Shown piece by piece: positions 9,960 to 21,163 of a DNA stretch of 64,000 nucleotides (its first letter is position 1; each line of letters opens with the position of its first letter). The notes beneath the pieces were generated by a model, which saw only the letters and a list, made by a program, of their open reading frames with translations, did not search any database and was not told where the DNA came from. The position numbers and the translations under genes were made by a program. The stretch comes from Azotobacter vinelandii CA (GTDB taxonomy: Bacteria; Pseudomonadota; Gammaproteobacteria; Pseudomonadales; Pseudomonadaceae), in contig NC_021149.1 in the NCBI RefSeq assembly GCF_000380335.1, positions 1,426,001 through 1,490,000 of the forward strand. Direction: 5' to 3'.

Positions 9960-12900
9960 TTACGCGGATGGCGGAGTCAGGCGCTCGAGCAGCGCCTCGA
10001 GGGTGTTGAAGCGTTCTTCCGGGCGTTCCATGGGTATCTGGAACCTGAGCAGGGTGGCGCCTTCGAACTTGTAGCGGCTCGGCTGGCTCTGGATCAGCTT
10101 GATCAGCACCAACGGATCGACGCAGGTGTGGGCGGCGAATTCGATGCGTCCGCCCTGGGGGCCGGCATCGATCTTGGCGATGCCGAGCCGTTCCGCCTGC
10201 AGCTTCAGGCGGGTCAGGCGCATCAGGTGCTTGGTCGGCTCGGGCAGGAGACCGAAGCGGTCGATCATCTCCACCTGCAGTTCATTGAGTTCTTCCTCTG
10301 CGCTCGCCGAGGCGATGCGCTTGTAGAGGATCAGGCGGGCGTGCACGTCCGGCAGGTAGTCTTCGGGGATCAGCGCCGGAACCCGCAGGTTGATGTCCGG
10401 GCCGCCGCCCAGCGGCTGCTCGAGGTTCGGCTGCTCGCCCTTGCGGATGGCCTTGACCGCGCGCTCGAGCATTTCCATGTAGAGGGTGAAGCCGACCGCC
10501 TGGATCTGGCCGCTCTGGCCCTCGCCGAGCAGTTCGCCGGCGCCGCGGATCTCCAGGTCGTGGGTGGCCAGGACGAAGCCGGCGCCGAGGTCCTGGGCGC
10601 CGGCGATGGCTTCCAGGCGCTTCTGCGCGTCCTCGGTCATCTGCTTGCGCGGCGGGGTGAGCAGGTAGGCATAGGCCTGGTGGTGGCTGCGACCGACCCG
10701 GCCGCGCAACTGGTGCAACTGGGCCAGGCCGAACTTGTCGGCGCGTTCGATGACGATGGTGTTGGCGCTGGGCACGTCGATGCCGGTCTCGATGATGGTC
10801 GAGGCCACCAGTACGTTGAAGCGCTTGTGGTAGAAGTCGCCCATCACCTGTTCCAGTTCGCGCTCGCGCATCTGCCCGTGACCGATGGCGATGCGTGCCT
10901 CGGGCACCAGTTCGGCCAGTTCGCGGGCGCATTTCTCGATGGTCTTCACCTCGTTGTGCAGGTAGTAAACCTGGCCGCCGCGCAGCAGCTCGCGCAGCAG
11001 CGCCTCGCGGATCAGGGTGTTCTGCTGCTCCATGACGAAGGTGCGTACCGACAGTCGGCGCGCCGGCGGGGTGGCGATGATCGACAGATCGCGCATGCCG
11101 GCGACGGCCATGTTCAGGGTGCGCGGGATCGGCGTGGCGGTCAGGGTGAGGATGTCCACCTCGCTGCGCAAGGCCTTGAGCTGCTCCTTCTGGCGCACGC
11201 CGAAGCGGTGTTCCTCGTCGATGATGGCGAGGCCCAGGTTCTTGAAGCTGACGTCGTCCTGCAGGAGCTTGTGGGTGCCGATGACGATGTCGATCTTGCC
11301 TTCGGCCAGTGCGGCGATGGCGCCTTCGACTTCCTTGGCCGACTTGAAGCGGCTCATCACCTCGACCTTCACCGGCCAGTCGGCGAAGCGGTCGCGAAAG
11401 CTGTTGTAGTGCTGCTGGGCGAGCAGGGTGGTCGGCACCAGCACCGCGACCTGCCTGCCGCTATGCACGGCGATGAAGGCGGCGCGCATGGCCACTTCGG
11501 TCTTGCCGAAGCCGACGTCGCCGCAGATCAGGCGATCCATCGGCCGGGGCGCCAGCATGTCGGTGCGCACCGCGTCGATGGCGGCCTGCTGGTCGGGGGT
11601 TTCCTCGAAGGGGAAGCTGGCGCTGAAGGTTTCGTAGTCGGTGGCCGGGTCCTTGAAGGCGAAGCCCGCGCGGGCGGCGCGCCGGGCATAGATGTCGAGC
11701 AGCTCGGCGGCGACGTCGCGGACCTGCTCGGCGGCCTTGCGCTTGGCCCTCTGCCATTGCTCCGAGCCCAGCCGGTGCAGCGGGGCGAGGGCGTCGTCGC
11801 TGCCGGTGTAGCGGGCGATCAGATGCAGGTTGGCCACCGGTACGTAGAGCTTGGCTTCCTCGGCGTACTCCAGCATGAGGAACTCGGCGGCCTGGCCCTC
11901 GACCTCCAGGGTGACCAGCCCGCGGTAGCGGCCGATGCCGTGGTCGATATGCACCACAGGCGCACCCTCGCGCAGTTCGGTGAGGTGCTTGATGACGTTG
12001 TCGCCGCCGTCGCGCGCCTTTTCCCGGCGCCGGCGCTGCATCACCCGCTGACCGAACAATTGGCTCTCGGCGATCAATGCCAGGGCGGGCTCGTCGAGCA
12101 GCAGGCCCTCGTCCAGCGGGGCGATGGCGATGGCCAGGCGCTCCGTGGCGGCGAGAAAGCCCGGCCAGCCGTCGACGCTCTGCGGGCGCAGGTTCAGGCG
12201 TGCGAGCAGTTCCAGAAGCACTTCGCGGCGTCCGGCCGACTCGGCGGTGAACAGCACGCGGCCCGGGAAGCCGTCGAGGAAACCGGCCAGGGCCGCCAGC
12301 GGCTGGCCAGCCCTGGCGTCGATCGCCAGCGACGGCAGCGCGCGTGCGGGCAGGCGCTCGCGGCCGACACCGGGTTCGATCTCTTCGGCCGAGACGATCG
12401 CCCGGGGCCAGCTCTTCAGGCGTGCGAAACAGTCCTCCACCGGCAGGAACAGCTCGGCGGGCGGCAGCAGCGGCCGTTCCGGATCGAGGCGGCGCTCCTC
12501 GTAGCGGTTGCGCACGTCGCTCCAGAAGTGCTCGGCGGCCTGTTCGATGCCGGGCAGGGAGAACACCTGGGTGGTGGACGGCAGGTAGTCGAAGAGGGTG
12601 GCGGTTTCCTCGAAGAACAACGGCAGGTAGTACTCGATGCCGGCCGGGGTGATACCGCTGGCGAGGTCCTGGTAGATCGGGCAGCGGCGGAAGTCGACGT
12701 CGAAACGCTCGCGGAAGCGGGCGCGAAAGGCGGCGACCGCTTCCTTGCGCAGCGGGAATTCGCGGGCCGGCAGCAGACGTACCGACTCGACCTTGTCGAT
12801 CGAGCGCTGCGTCTCCGGGTCGAAGGTGCGCAGGGTCTCGATCTCGTCGTCGAACAGGTCGATGCGGTAGGGGCGCTCGCTGCCCATGGGAAAGAGATCG

Positions 12901-13409
12901 ATCAGGGCGCCGCGCACGGCGAATTCGCCGTGTTCGTAGACGGTTTCCACACAGCGGTAGCCGGCCGCTTCCAGGCGCTGGCGCATCTGTTCCACATCGA
13001 GCCGCTGGCCGACGTCCAGCACCAGGCTGCTACCCAGCAGGAAAGGCTTCGGCGCCAGACGGTGCAGGGCGGTGGTGATCGGCACCACCAGCACGCCGTG
13101 GTTCAGTTCCGGCAGGCGGTAGAGGCTGGCGATGCGCTGCGAGACGATATCCTGGTGCGGCGAGAAGAGGTCGTAGGGCAGGGTTTCCCAGTCCGGGAAT
13201 TGCAGCACCGGAAGCTCCGGGGCGAAGAAGCGGAGATCCTGTTCCAGGCGTTCGGCGCTCAGGCTGTCGGCGGTCAGGAGCAGGGTGAAGCGCTTGGCCG
13301 CGGCGCTGGCGGCTTCGGCGATCGCCAGGGGAAGCGCCGTGCCCGGCAGGTTGCCCCAGTGTTGTTTGCCGGGGGCCGCCGGCAGGGTCGGAAAACGCAA
13401 TACGGACAC
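9960..13409 (-). CDS. mfd: Transcription-repair coupling factor Mfd
   Basis: ATP-driven translocase that removes stalled RNA polymerase from damaged DNA and recruits UvrA. With a GTG start at 13409 it has 1149 residues, close to the family length. Order of parts: UvrB-homology region (first about 330), RNA-polymerase-interacting domain (about 480-580), superfamily 2 helicase with Walker A GDVGFGKTEVA (K636) and DEEH box (IDEEHRFG), the TRG region, and the C-terminal UvrA-occluding domain. An in-frame ATG at 13508 would add 33 residues but lies upstream of a good promoter (13449-13478), so GTG 13409 is preferred. Confidence 0.95.
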   Translation of the reverse strand: MSVLRFPTLPAAPGKQHWGNLPGTALPLAIAEAASAAAKRFTLLLTADSLSAERLEQDLRFFAPELPVLQFPDWETLPYDLFSPHQDIVSQRIASLYRLPELNHGVLVVPITTALHRLAPKPFLLGSSLVLDVGQRLDVEQMRQRLEAAGYRCVETVYEHGEFAVRGALIDLFPMGSERPYRIDLFDDEIETLRTFDPETQRSIDKVESVRLLPAREFPLRKEAVAAFRARFRERFDVDFRRCPIYQDLASGITPAGIEYYLPLFFEETATLFDYLPSTTQVFSLPGIEQAAEHFWSDVRNRYEERRLDPERPLLPPAELFLPVEDCFARLKSWPRAIVSAEEIEPGVGRERLPARALPSLAIDARAGQPLAALAGFLDGFPGRVLFTAESAGRREVLLELLARLNLRPQSVDGWPGFLAATERLAIAIAPLDEGLLLDEPALALIAESQLFGQRVMQRRRREKARDGGDNVIKHLTELREGAPVVHIDHGIGRYRGLVTLEVEGQAAEFLMLEYAEEAKLYVPVANLHLIARYTGSDDALAPLHRLGSEQWQRAKRKAAEQVRDVAAELLDIYARRAARAGFAFKDPATDYETFSASFPFEETPDQQAAIDAVRTDMLAPRPMDRLICGDVGFGKTEVAMRAAFIAVHSGRQVAVLVPTTLLAQQHYNSFRDRFADWPVKVEVMSRFKSAKEVEGAIAALAEGKIDIVIGTHKLLQDDVSFKNLGLAIIDEEHRFGVRQKEQLKALRSEVDILTLTATPIPRTLNMAVAGMRDLSIIATPPARRLSVRTFVMEQQNTLIREALLRELLRGGQVYYLHNEVKTIEKCARELAELVPEARIAIGHGQMRERELEQVMGDFYHKRFNVLVASTIIETGIDVPSANTIVIERADKFGLAQLHQLRGRVGRSHHQAYAYLLTPPRKQMTEDAQKRLEAIAGAQDLGAGFVLATHDLEIRGAGELLGEGQSGQIQAVGFTLYMEMLERAVKAIRKGEQPNLEQPLGGGPDINLRVPALIPEDYLPDVHARLILYKRIASASAEEELNELQVEMIDRFGLLPEPTKHLMRLTRLKLQAERLGIAKIDAGPQGGRIEFAAHTCVDPLVLIKLIQSQPSRYKFEGATLLRFQIPMERPEERFNTLEALLERLTPPSA

Positions 13410-13448
13410 GGGGAGGCGTGGCTCCGGTAAAAAAATGATATCCGGTCG

Positions 13449-13478
13449 ATTGTAACTATCCGCGCGCTTTGCTGTCAG
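13449..13478 (-). promoter_or_regulatory. Sigma70 promoter of mfd
   Basis: Minus-strand CTGACA (13478-13473), an 18-bp spacer, then TACAAT (13454-13449); five of six matches in each box. The predicted transcript starts near 13442, 33 nt before the GTG start. Confidence 0.65.
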
Positions 13479-13496
13479 TGTTTCATCCGCCGTACA

Positions 13497-13525
13497 TTGC
13501 CGGTCCATGCCGGCATGGCCATAAT
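13497..13525 (+). promoter_or_regulatory. Sigma70 promoter of gap with palindromic spacer
   Basis: TTGCCG (13497-13502), a 17-bp spacer, then CATAAT (13520-13525), giving a leader of about 37 nt. The spacer contains a perfect 14-bp palindrome, CCATGCCGGCATGG (13505-13518), placed where a dimeric repressor would block the promoter. Confidence 0.6.
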
Positions 13526-13568
13526 GTAGTCATTTTTAGTTGCCCCTACACGTAAGAAGGTATTGCCC

Positions 13569-15017
13569 GTGAATCAGAAGCCCGACCAGTGTCTTGGTGA
13601 ATGGATTGACCGTGAAGCGCTCGCTGAGGCGATGATCCCGCTGATCGGTCAGCTCTATCGCAACAACAACGTGGTGACCTCGATTTTCGGACGTCCCCTG
13701 ATCAACCAGTCCGTGATCGCGGTCCTCAAGGCCCATCGCTTCGCCCGCCACCGCCAGACCGACGAGGCCGAGCTTTCGGTGCACGAGACCTTCCCGATCC
13801 TCAAGGCCATGAGCGAGCTGAAGCTCGGCGCCGCTTCCGTCGATCTGGGCAAGATGGTCGGCAAGTACCGGGAGGCCGGTGCCGGTCGCTCCGTCGAGCA
13901 GTTCGTGCGCGACGAGCTGTCCGAGGTCGTCGGCAGGCAGAACAGCATCCAGCACAAGGGCAGCGACGTGGTGCTCTATGGCTTCGGCCGCATCGGCCGC
14001 CTGCTGGCGCGCATCCTGATCCAGAAGACCGGCGGCGGCGACGGACTGCGCCTGCGCGCCATCGTCGTGCGCAAGGGCGCCGACAACGATCTGGCCAAGC
14101 GCGCCAGCCTGTTGCGCCGTGACTCGGTGCACGGCCCGTTCGAAGGCACCATCACCGTGGACGAGGAAAGCAATACCATCCTCGCCAACGGCAACCTGAT
14201 CCAGGTGATCTACTCCAACGACCCGACCTCCGTCGATTACACCCAGTACGGCATCCAGAGCGCCATCGTGGTCGACAACACCGGCAAGTGGCGCGACGCC
14301 GAAGGCCTCGGCCAGCATCTGAAGTGCCCGGGCGTCGCCCGCGTGGTACTGACCGCTCCGGGCAAGGGGGCGCTGAAGAACATCGTGCATGGCATCAACC
14401 ATCGCGACATCACCGACGAGGACAAGATCGTCTCCGCGGCTTCCTGCACCACCAATGCCATCGTGCCGGTGCTGAAGGCGGTGAACGACAAGTTCGGCAT
14501 CGTCAATGGTCACGTGGAGACCGTGCACTCCTACACCAACGACCAGAACCTGATCGACAACTTCCACAAGGGCAGCCGCCGCGGTCGAAGCGCTCCGCTG
14601 AACATGGTGATCACCGAGACCGGGGCGGCCACCGCCGCGGCCAAGGCCCTGCCCGAGTTGAAGGGCAAGCTGACCGGCAACGCGATTCGCGTGCCGACGC
14701 CGAACGTTTCCATGGCGATCCTCAACCTGAACCTGGAAAAGTCCACCAGCCGCGACGAGATCAACGAATACCTGCGTCAGGTGGCGATGTTCTCCGAACT
14801 GCACAAGCAGATCGACTTCGTCAACTCGTCCGAGGTGGTATCCACCGACTTCGTCGGTTCCCGCCATGCCGGGGTGGTGGATGCCGAAGCCACCATCTGC
14901 ACCGACAATCGAGTCGTGCTCTATGTCTGGTACGACAACGAGTTCGGCTACAGTTGCCAGGTGGTACGCGTGCTCGAGGAAATAGCCGGAGTCAATCCGC
15001 CGGTTTTCCCCAACTGA
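13569..15017 (+). CDS. gap: Glyceraldehyde-3-phosphate dehydrogenase, long form
   Basis: Encodes 482 residues, about 150 longer than classic GAPDH. The extra N-terminal segment (residues 1-130: KPDQCLGEWIDREAL onward) is helical and typical of the long GAPDH found in Pseudomonas beside mfd. The Rossmann domain then starts with YGFGRIGRLLARIL. The active-site Cys is C293 in ASCTTN. The enzyme oxidises glyceraldehyde-3-phosphate with NAD(P); in pseudomonads such enzymes are often gluconeogenic. The GTG at 13569 is chosen because AAGAAGG lies 8 nt upstream; TTG 13563 is too close to it. Confidence 0.93.
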   Translation: MNQKPDQCLGEWIDREALAEAMIPLIGQLYRNNNVVTSIFGRPLINQSVIAVLKAHRFARHRQTDEAELSVHETFPILKAMSELKLGAASVDLGKMVGKYREAGAGRSVEQFVRDELSEVVGRQNSIQHKGSDVVLYGFGRIGRLLARILIQKTGGGDGLRLRAIVVRKGADNDLAKRASLLRRDSVHGPFEGTITVDEESNTILANGNLIQVIYSNDPTSVDYTQYGIQSAIVVDNTGKWRDAEGLGQHLKCPGVARVVLTAPGKGALKNIVHGINHRDITDEDKIVSAASCTTNAIVPVLKAVNDKFGIVNGHVETVHSYTNDQNLIDNFHKGSRRGRSAPLNMVITETGAATAAAKALPELKGKLTGNAIRVPTPNVSMAILNLNLEKSTSRDEINEYLRQVAMFSELHKQIDFVNSSEVVSTDFVGSRHAGVVDAEATICTDNRVVLYVWYDNEFGYSCQVVRVLEEIAGVNPPVFPN

Positions 15018-15029
15018 TCGTTACAAGAC

Positions 15030-15063
15030 ACGAAAACGGGAGCCCATGGGCTCCCGTTTTCGT
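15030..15063 (+). terminator. Intrinsic terminator after gap
   Basis: A perfect 15-bp inverted repeat (15030-15044 with 15049-15063) has a CATG loop. The downstream arm carries TTTT, and A/T runs on both arms make it potentially bidirectional. Confidence 0.9.
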
Positions 15064-16647
<1,584 letters not shown>

Positions 16648-16650
16648 TCG

Positions 16651-17862
16651 ATGGTAATCCGAGCGTTTCTCGATAAGATCGAGCACAATTTCGAAAAGGG
16701 CGGCAGATTCGAGAAGTGGTACGCCCTTTACGAGGCCGTCGATACCTTCCTCTACCGCCCGGCCAGCGTGACCAAGACCACTGCCCATGTGCGCGATGGC
16801 ATCGATCTCAAGCGGATGATGATCCTGGTCTGGCTCTGTACCTTCCCGGCGATGTTCTTCGGCATGTGGAACACCGGCTACCAGGCCAACCTGATCTTCG
16901 CCGGAAACCCCGAACTGCTGGCGGCCCAGGGTGGCTGGCGTTTCGCCCTGACCGGCGCCCTGGCCGGATTCGATCCGAACAGCCTGTGGGACTGTTTCGT
17001 GCAGGGGGCTGCCTACTTCCTGCCGATCTATGCGGTGACCTTCATCGTCGGCGGCTTCTGGGAAGTGCTGTTCGCTTCGGTGCGCAAGCATGAGATCAAC
17101 GAGGGCTTCTTCGTCACCTCCGTGCTGTTCTCCCTGACCCTGCCGCCGAGCATTCCCCTCTGGCAGGTGGCCATGGGCATCAGTTTCGGCGTGGTGATCG
17201 GCAAGGAAGTGTTCGGCGGTACGGGCAAGAACTTCCTCAACCCGGCGCTGGTCGGCCGGGCTTTCCTGTTCTTCGCCTACCCGGCGCAACTGTCCGGCGA
17301 TGGCGTGTGGACCGCCGTCGATGGCTATGCCGGCGCCACCGCCCTCAGCCTGGCCGCTGCCGGGGGTGTCGAAGGCGTGGTGTCCGCCGGTGTCAGTTGG
17401 ATGGATGCCTTCCTGGGCATCGAGCAGGGCTCCATCGGCGAGACCAGCACCCTGGCCATCCTCATCGGCGGTGCCGTGCTGTTGCTGACCAAGATCGCAG
17501 CCTGGCGCATCGTCGCCGGCGTGATGGTCGGCATGGTCGTCCTGAGCAGCCTGTTCAACCTGATCGGCTCCGATACCAACCCCATGTTCGCCATGCCCTG
17601 GTACTGGCATCTGGTCGCCGGTGGCTTCGCCTTCGGCACGCTGTTCATGGCCACCGATCCGGTTTCGGCATCCATGACCAATACCGGCAAGTGGGCGTTC
17701 GGCATCCTCATCGGGGTGATGGTCGTATTGATTCGTGTGGTCAACCCGGCCTTCCCCGAGGGCATGATGCTGGCGATCCTGTTCGGCAACCTGTGCGCAC
17801 CGCTGATCGACCACTTCGTCGTTCAGGCCAACATCAAGCGGAGGCTGGCACGCAATGTCTAA
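16651..17862 (+). CDS. nqrB: Na+-NQR subunit B
   Basis: Integral membrane subunit of 403 residues with about nine to ten hydrophobic segments (for example 55-71, 123-142, 355 onward). It holds covalent FMN on a Thr: the motif here is DGYAGAT with T230, the attachment residue (T236 in Vibrio from memory). It also binds riboflavin and forms part of the Na+ path. The cytoplasmic N-terminus begins [17 protein letters not shown]. Its end overlaps nqrC by 8 bp, so translation is coupled. FMN is attached by ApbE, encoded in the same operon. Confidence 0.97.
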   Translation: MVIRAFLDKIEHNFEKGGRFEKWYALYEAVDTFLYRPASVTKTTAHVRDGIDLKRMMILVWLCTFPAMFFGMWNTGYQANLIFAGNPELLAAQGGWRFALTGALAGFDPNSLWDCFVQGAAYFLPIYAVTFIVGGFWEVLFASVRKHEINEGFFVTSVLFSLTLPPSIPLWQVAMGISFGVVIGKEVFGGTGKNFLNPALVGRAFLFFAYPAQLSGDGVWTAVDGYAGATALSLAAAGGVEGVVSAGVSWMDAFLGIEQGSIGETSTLAILIGGAVLLLTKIAAWRIVAGVMVGMVVLSSLFNLIGSDTNPMFAMPWYWHLVAGGFAFGTLFMATDPVSASMTNTGKWAFGILIGVMVVLIRVVNPAFPEGMMLAILFGNLCAPLIDHFVVQANIKRRLARNV

Positions 17863-18643
17863 TCAGAAAGAATCCACCGTCCGCACGCTGACGGTGGCCC
17901 TGGTGGTCTGCCTGGTGTGTTCGGTGTTCGTCGCCGGTGCAGCCGTGGCACTGAAGTCGACCCAGGTCGAGAACAAGGAGCTGGACAAGCAGCGCAGCAT
18001 CCTGGCGATCGCCGGGCTCGGCGATGCCGACCTGTCCGGCAAGCAGGTCAAGGAACTGTACAAGGAGCGCATCGTCGCCAAGGTGGTGGACTTGGAAAGT
18101 GGCAGGTTCAGCGATGCGCAGGACGCGAGCACCTTCGATCCGCTCAAGGCGGCCAAGGATTCCAAGCTGTCCGATGCCTTGCCGGGCGAGCAGGACATCG
18201 CCTCGATCAAGCGCCGCGAGCGCTTCAGCACCGTTTATCTGGTGGAGAAGGATGGCCGGCTCGATACCCTGATCCTGCCGGTACGCGGCTACGGCCTGTG
18301 GTCGACCCTGTACGGCTTCATGGCGCTCAAGGGCGACCTGAATACCGTGGCCGGCATGGGCTTCTACCAGCATGCCGAGACTCCCGGTCTGGGCGGCGAG
18401 GTGGACAATCCGAAATGGAAGGCCCTGTGGCCGGGCAAGACCCTGTTCGACGAGGATGGCCGCCTGGCTGTGGACATCGTCAAGGGCAACGTCGATTCGC
18501 AAAACCCGAAGGCAATCCATCAGGTCGACGGCCTGGCCGGCGCGACCTTGACCAGCAACGGTGTCGAGAATCTGCTGCGCTTCTGGCTCGGTCAGAAGGG
18601 TTTTGGTCCGTTTATCGCTAACCTGCGCAATGGGGGGGCCTGA
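17855..18643 (+). CDS. nqrC: Na+-NQR subunit C
   Basis: Encodes 262 residues: one N-terminal membrane helix (about 11-33) and a periplasmic FMN-binding domain. The flavinylation motif is [10 protein letters not shown] with T231 as the FMN-bearing Thr. Electrons pass from NqrB/NqrD-E iron to this FMN in the cycle. Family length and domain order are normal. It overlaps nqrB by 8 bp, and nqrD starts 3 bp after its stop. Confidence 0.97.
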   Translation: MSNQKESTVRTLTVALVVCLVCSVFVAGAAVALKSTQVENKELDKQRSILAIAGLGDADLSGKQVKELYKERIVAKVVDLESGRFSDAQDASTFDPLKAAKDSKLSDALPGEQDIASIKRRERFSTVYLVEKDGRLDTLILPVRGYGLWSTLYGFMALKGDLNTVAGMGFYQHAETPGLGGEVDNPKWKALWPGKTLFDEDGRLAVDIVKGNVDSQNPKAIHQVDGLAGATLTSNGVENLLRFWLGQKGFGPFIANLRNGGA

Positions 18644-18645
18644 GC

Positions 18646-19314
18646 ATGGCGCAACCGACCATCAAGGAAGTCCTGTTAAATCCGATCTTCAGCAACAACC
18701 CCATCGGCCTGCAGATCCTCGGTATCTGTTCGGCGCTGGCGGTCACCTCGAACCTGAAGACCGCGCTGGTGATGGCCATCGGGCTGACCCTGGTGACGGC
18801 CTGCTCGAGCATGTTCATCTCGATGATCCGCAGCCAGATCCCCAGTTCGATCCGCATGATCGTGCAGATGGTGATCATCGCCTCGCTGGTGATCGTGGTC
18901 GACCAGTTGCTCAAGGCCTTCGCCTACGGGCTGTCCAAGCAGCTCTCGGTGTTCGTCGGCCTGATCATCACCAACTGCATCGTGATGGGGCGTGCCGAGG
19001 CCTTCGCCATGCAGAACCCGCCGGCCCTGTCGTTCTACGATGGTATCGGCAACGGCCTGGGCTATAGCGTCATGCTGATCGTGCTGGGCTTTTTCCGCGA
19101 GTTGTTCGGCGCCGGCAAACTGTTCGGCTTCACCATCATTCCGGTCGTCAACGACGGTGGCTGGTATCAGCCCAACGGGCTGCTGCTGTTGCCGCCCTCG
19201 GCCTTCTTCCTCATCGGTCTGATCGTCTGGGGCCTGCGCACCTGGAGGCGGGATCAGGTCGAGAAGCCGGCCTACCGCCTGGCCCCGCAGGTCTCGAACA
19301 AGGAGGCTTACTAA
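18646..19314 (+). CDS. nqrD: Na+-NQR subunit D
   Basis: Encodes 222 residues with six hydrophobic segments. It is the NqrD/RnfE family, starting [28 protein letters not shown]. With NqrE it forms the membrane core that holds an intramembrane iron centre between conserved cysteines; one candidate is the Cys in [16 protein letters not shown]. The last base of its TAA stop is the first base of the nqrE ATG, so the two subunits are translationally coupled. Confidence 0.96.
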   Translation: MAQPTIKEVLLNPIFSNNPIGLQILGICSALAVTSNLKTALVMAIGLTLVTACSSMFISMIRSQIPSSIRMIVQMVIIASLVIVVDQLLKAFAYGLSKQLSVFVGLIITNCIVMGRAEAFAMQNPPALSFYDGIGNGLGYSVMLIVLGFFRELFGAGKLFGFTIIPVVNDGGWYQPNGLLLLPPSAFFLIGLIVWGLRTWRRDQVEKPAYRLAPQVSNKEAY

Positions 19315-19922
19315 TGGAGCACTACATCAGCCTGTTCGTGAAGTCCGTGTTCATCGAGAACATGGCCTTGGCGTTCTTCCTCGGCATGTGCACCTTCATC
19401 GCCATCTCCAAGAAGGTGGAGACCGCCATCGGCCTCGGCATCGCGGTCGTGGTGGTCCAGGCCATCACCGTGCCGGCCAACAACCTGCTCTATGCCTATC
19501 TGCTCAAGGAAGGGGCGCTGGCCTGGGCCGGCCTGCCCGACATCGACCTCAGCTTCCTCGGCTTTCTGAGCTACATCGGGGTGATCGCCGCCATCGTGCA
19601 GATCCTCGAGATGCTCCTGGACAAGTACGTACCCTCGCTCTACAACGCGCTGGGCATCTACCTGCCGCTGATCACGGTGAACTGCGCCATCATGGCCGGC
19701 TCGCTGTTCATGGTCGAGCGCGACTACAACTTCCCGGAAAGCGTGGTCTACGGCATCGGCTCGGGTTTCTCCTGGGCGCTGGCCATCGCCTTGCTCGCCG
19801 GTATCCGCGAGAAGCTGAAATACAGCGACGTGCCCGAAGGGCTGCAGGGGCTGGGGATCGCCTTCATCACCATTGGCCTGATGTCCCTCGGCTTCATGTC
19901 TTTCTCCGGCATTCAGCTGTAA
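19314..19922 (+). CDS. nqrE: Na+-NQR subunit E
   Basis: Encodes 202 residues with six membrane segments, of the NqrE/RnfA family. Landmarks are [30 protein letters not shown] at the N-terminus, with an intramembrane Cys, and [13 protein letters not shown] in the fourth segment with the partner Cys. The two NqrD/NqrE half-repeats face each other in inverted topology. It overlaps nqrD by one base; nqrF starts 15 bp after its stop. Confidence 0.96.
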   Translation: MEHYISLFVKSVFIENMALAFFLGMCTFIAISKKVETAIGLGIAVVVVQAITVPANNLLYAYLLKEGALAWAGLPDIDLSFLGFLSYIGVIAAIVQILEMLLDKYVPSLYNALGIYLPLITVNCAIMAGSLFMVERDYNFPESVVYGIGSGFSWALAIALLAGIREKLKYSDVPEGLQGLGIAFITIGLMSLGFMSFSGIQL

Positions 19923-19937
19923 GGATGGGATGAGCAG

Positions 19938-21161
19938 ATGAGTAACGAAATATTCCTCGCCATCGGCATGTTCACCGCCATCGTGCTGGCGCTGGTGGTG
20001 ATCATCCTCGCCGCCCGCGCCAGGCTGGTGTCCAGCGGCGACGTGAGCATCGAGATCAACGGCGAGCGCAGCATTACCGTGCCGGCCGGCGGCAAACTGC
20101 TGCAGACCCTGGCGGCCAACAATATCTTCCTGTCCTCCGCCTGCGGTGGCGGTGGCACCTGCGCGCAGTGCAAGTGCGTCGTCGAGTCCGGCGGCGGCGA
20201 GATGCTGCCCACCGAGGAGTCGCACTTCACCCGCCGCCAGGCCAAGGAGGGCTGGCGCCTGTCCTGCCAGACCCCGGTCAAGCAGGACATGAGGATCGAA
20301 GTGCCGGAAGAAGTCTTCGGTGTGAAGAAGTGGGAGTGCACGGTGGAGTCCAACCCCAACGTGGCCACCTTCATCAAGGAACTGACCCTGCGCCTGCCGG
20401 AAGGCGAGAGCGTGGACTTCCGCGCCGGCGGCTATGTCCAGCTGGAGTGCCCGCCGCACGTGGTCCACTACAAGGATTTCGACATCCAGGAGGAATACCG
20501 CGGCGACTGGGACAAGTTCAACATGTGGCGCTTCGTCTCCAAGGTGGACGAGACGACGATCCGCGCCTACTCCATGGCGAACTATCCGGAAGAGAAAGGC
20601 ATCGTCAAGTTCAACATCCGCATCGCCTCGCCGCCGCCGAACCGCGACGACATTCCGCCGGGCAAGATGTCTTCCTTCGTGTTCAACCTGAAGCCGGGCG
20701 ACAAGGTCACGGTATACGGTCCCTTCGGTGAGTTCTTCGCCAGGGACACCGATGCCGAGATGGTGTTCATCGGCGGCGGCGCCGGCATGGCGCCGATGCG
20801 TTCGCACATCTTCGACCAGCTCAAGCGCCTGAAATCCAAGCGCAAGATGAGCTTCTGGTACGGTGCACGCTCCCTGCGCGAGGCCTTCTACGTCGAGGAG
20901 TACGATCAGTTGCAGGCGGAGAACCCGAACTTCCGCTGGCACCTGGCGTTGTCCGACCCGCAGCCCGAGGACAACTGGACGGGGCTGACCGGCTTCATCC
21001 ACAACGTGCTCTACGAGAACTGCCTGAAGGACCATCCGGCTCCGGAGGACTGCGAGTTCTACATGTGCGGCCCGCCGATGATGAACGCGGCGGTGATCAA
21101 GATGCTGCTCGATCTGGGCGTCGAACGGGAGAATATCCTGCTCGATGATTTCGGCGGCTAG
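19938..21161 (+). CDS. nqrF: Na+-NQR subunit F (NADH dehydrogenase module)
   Basis: Electron-entry subunit of 407 residues. One N-terminal membrane helix (about 5-27) is followed by a plant-type 2Fe-2S domain with C69, C75, C78 and C110 in the pattern [12 protein letters not shown]...SC, then a ferredoxin-reductase FAD domain ([11 protein letters not shown]) and an NADH domain ([19 protein letters not shown]). All ligands are intact. apbE begins 2 bp after the stop. Confidence 0.97.
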   Translation: MSNEIFLAIGMFTAIVLALVVIILAARARLVSSGDVSIEINGERSITVPAGGKLLQTLAANNIFLSSACGGGGTCAQCKCVVESGGGEMLPTEESHFTRRQAKEGWRLSCQTPVKQDMRIEVPEEVFGVKKWECTVESNPNVATFIKELTLRLPEGESVDFRAGGYVQLECPPHVVHYKDFDIQEEYRGDWDKFNMWRFVSKVDETTIRAYSMANYPEEKGIVKFNIRIASPPPNRDDIPPGKMSSFVFNLKPGDKVTVYGPFGEFFARDTDAEMVFIGGGAGMAPMRSHIFDQLKRLKSKRKMSFWYGARSLREAFYVEEYDQLQAENPNFRWHLALSDPQPEDNWTGLTGFIHNVLYENCLKDHPAPEDCEFYMCGPPMMNAAVIKMLLDLGVERENILLDDFGG

Positions 21162-21163
21162 AG

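Noticed and set aside
9654-13430. 1258-codon open frame on the plus strand opposite mfd
   Set aside because: It is the antisense shadow of mfd in GC-rich DNA; the composition is Gly/Ala/Gln/His-rich and resembles no protein, while mfd has every expected motif.
13410-13508. N-terminal extension of Mfd to the ATG at 13508
   Set aside because: The extra 33 codons contain the mfd promoter and give no family similarity; the GTG at 13409 gives the expected start.
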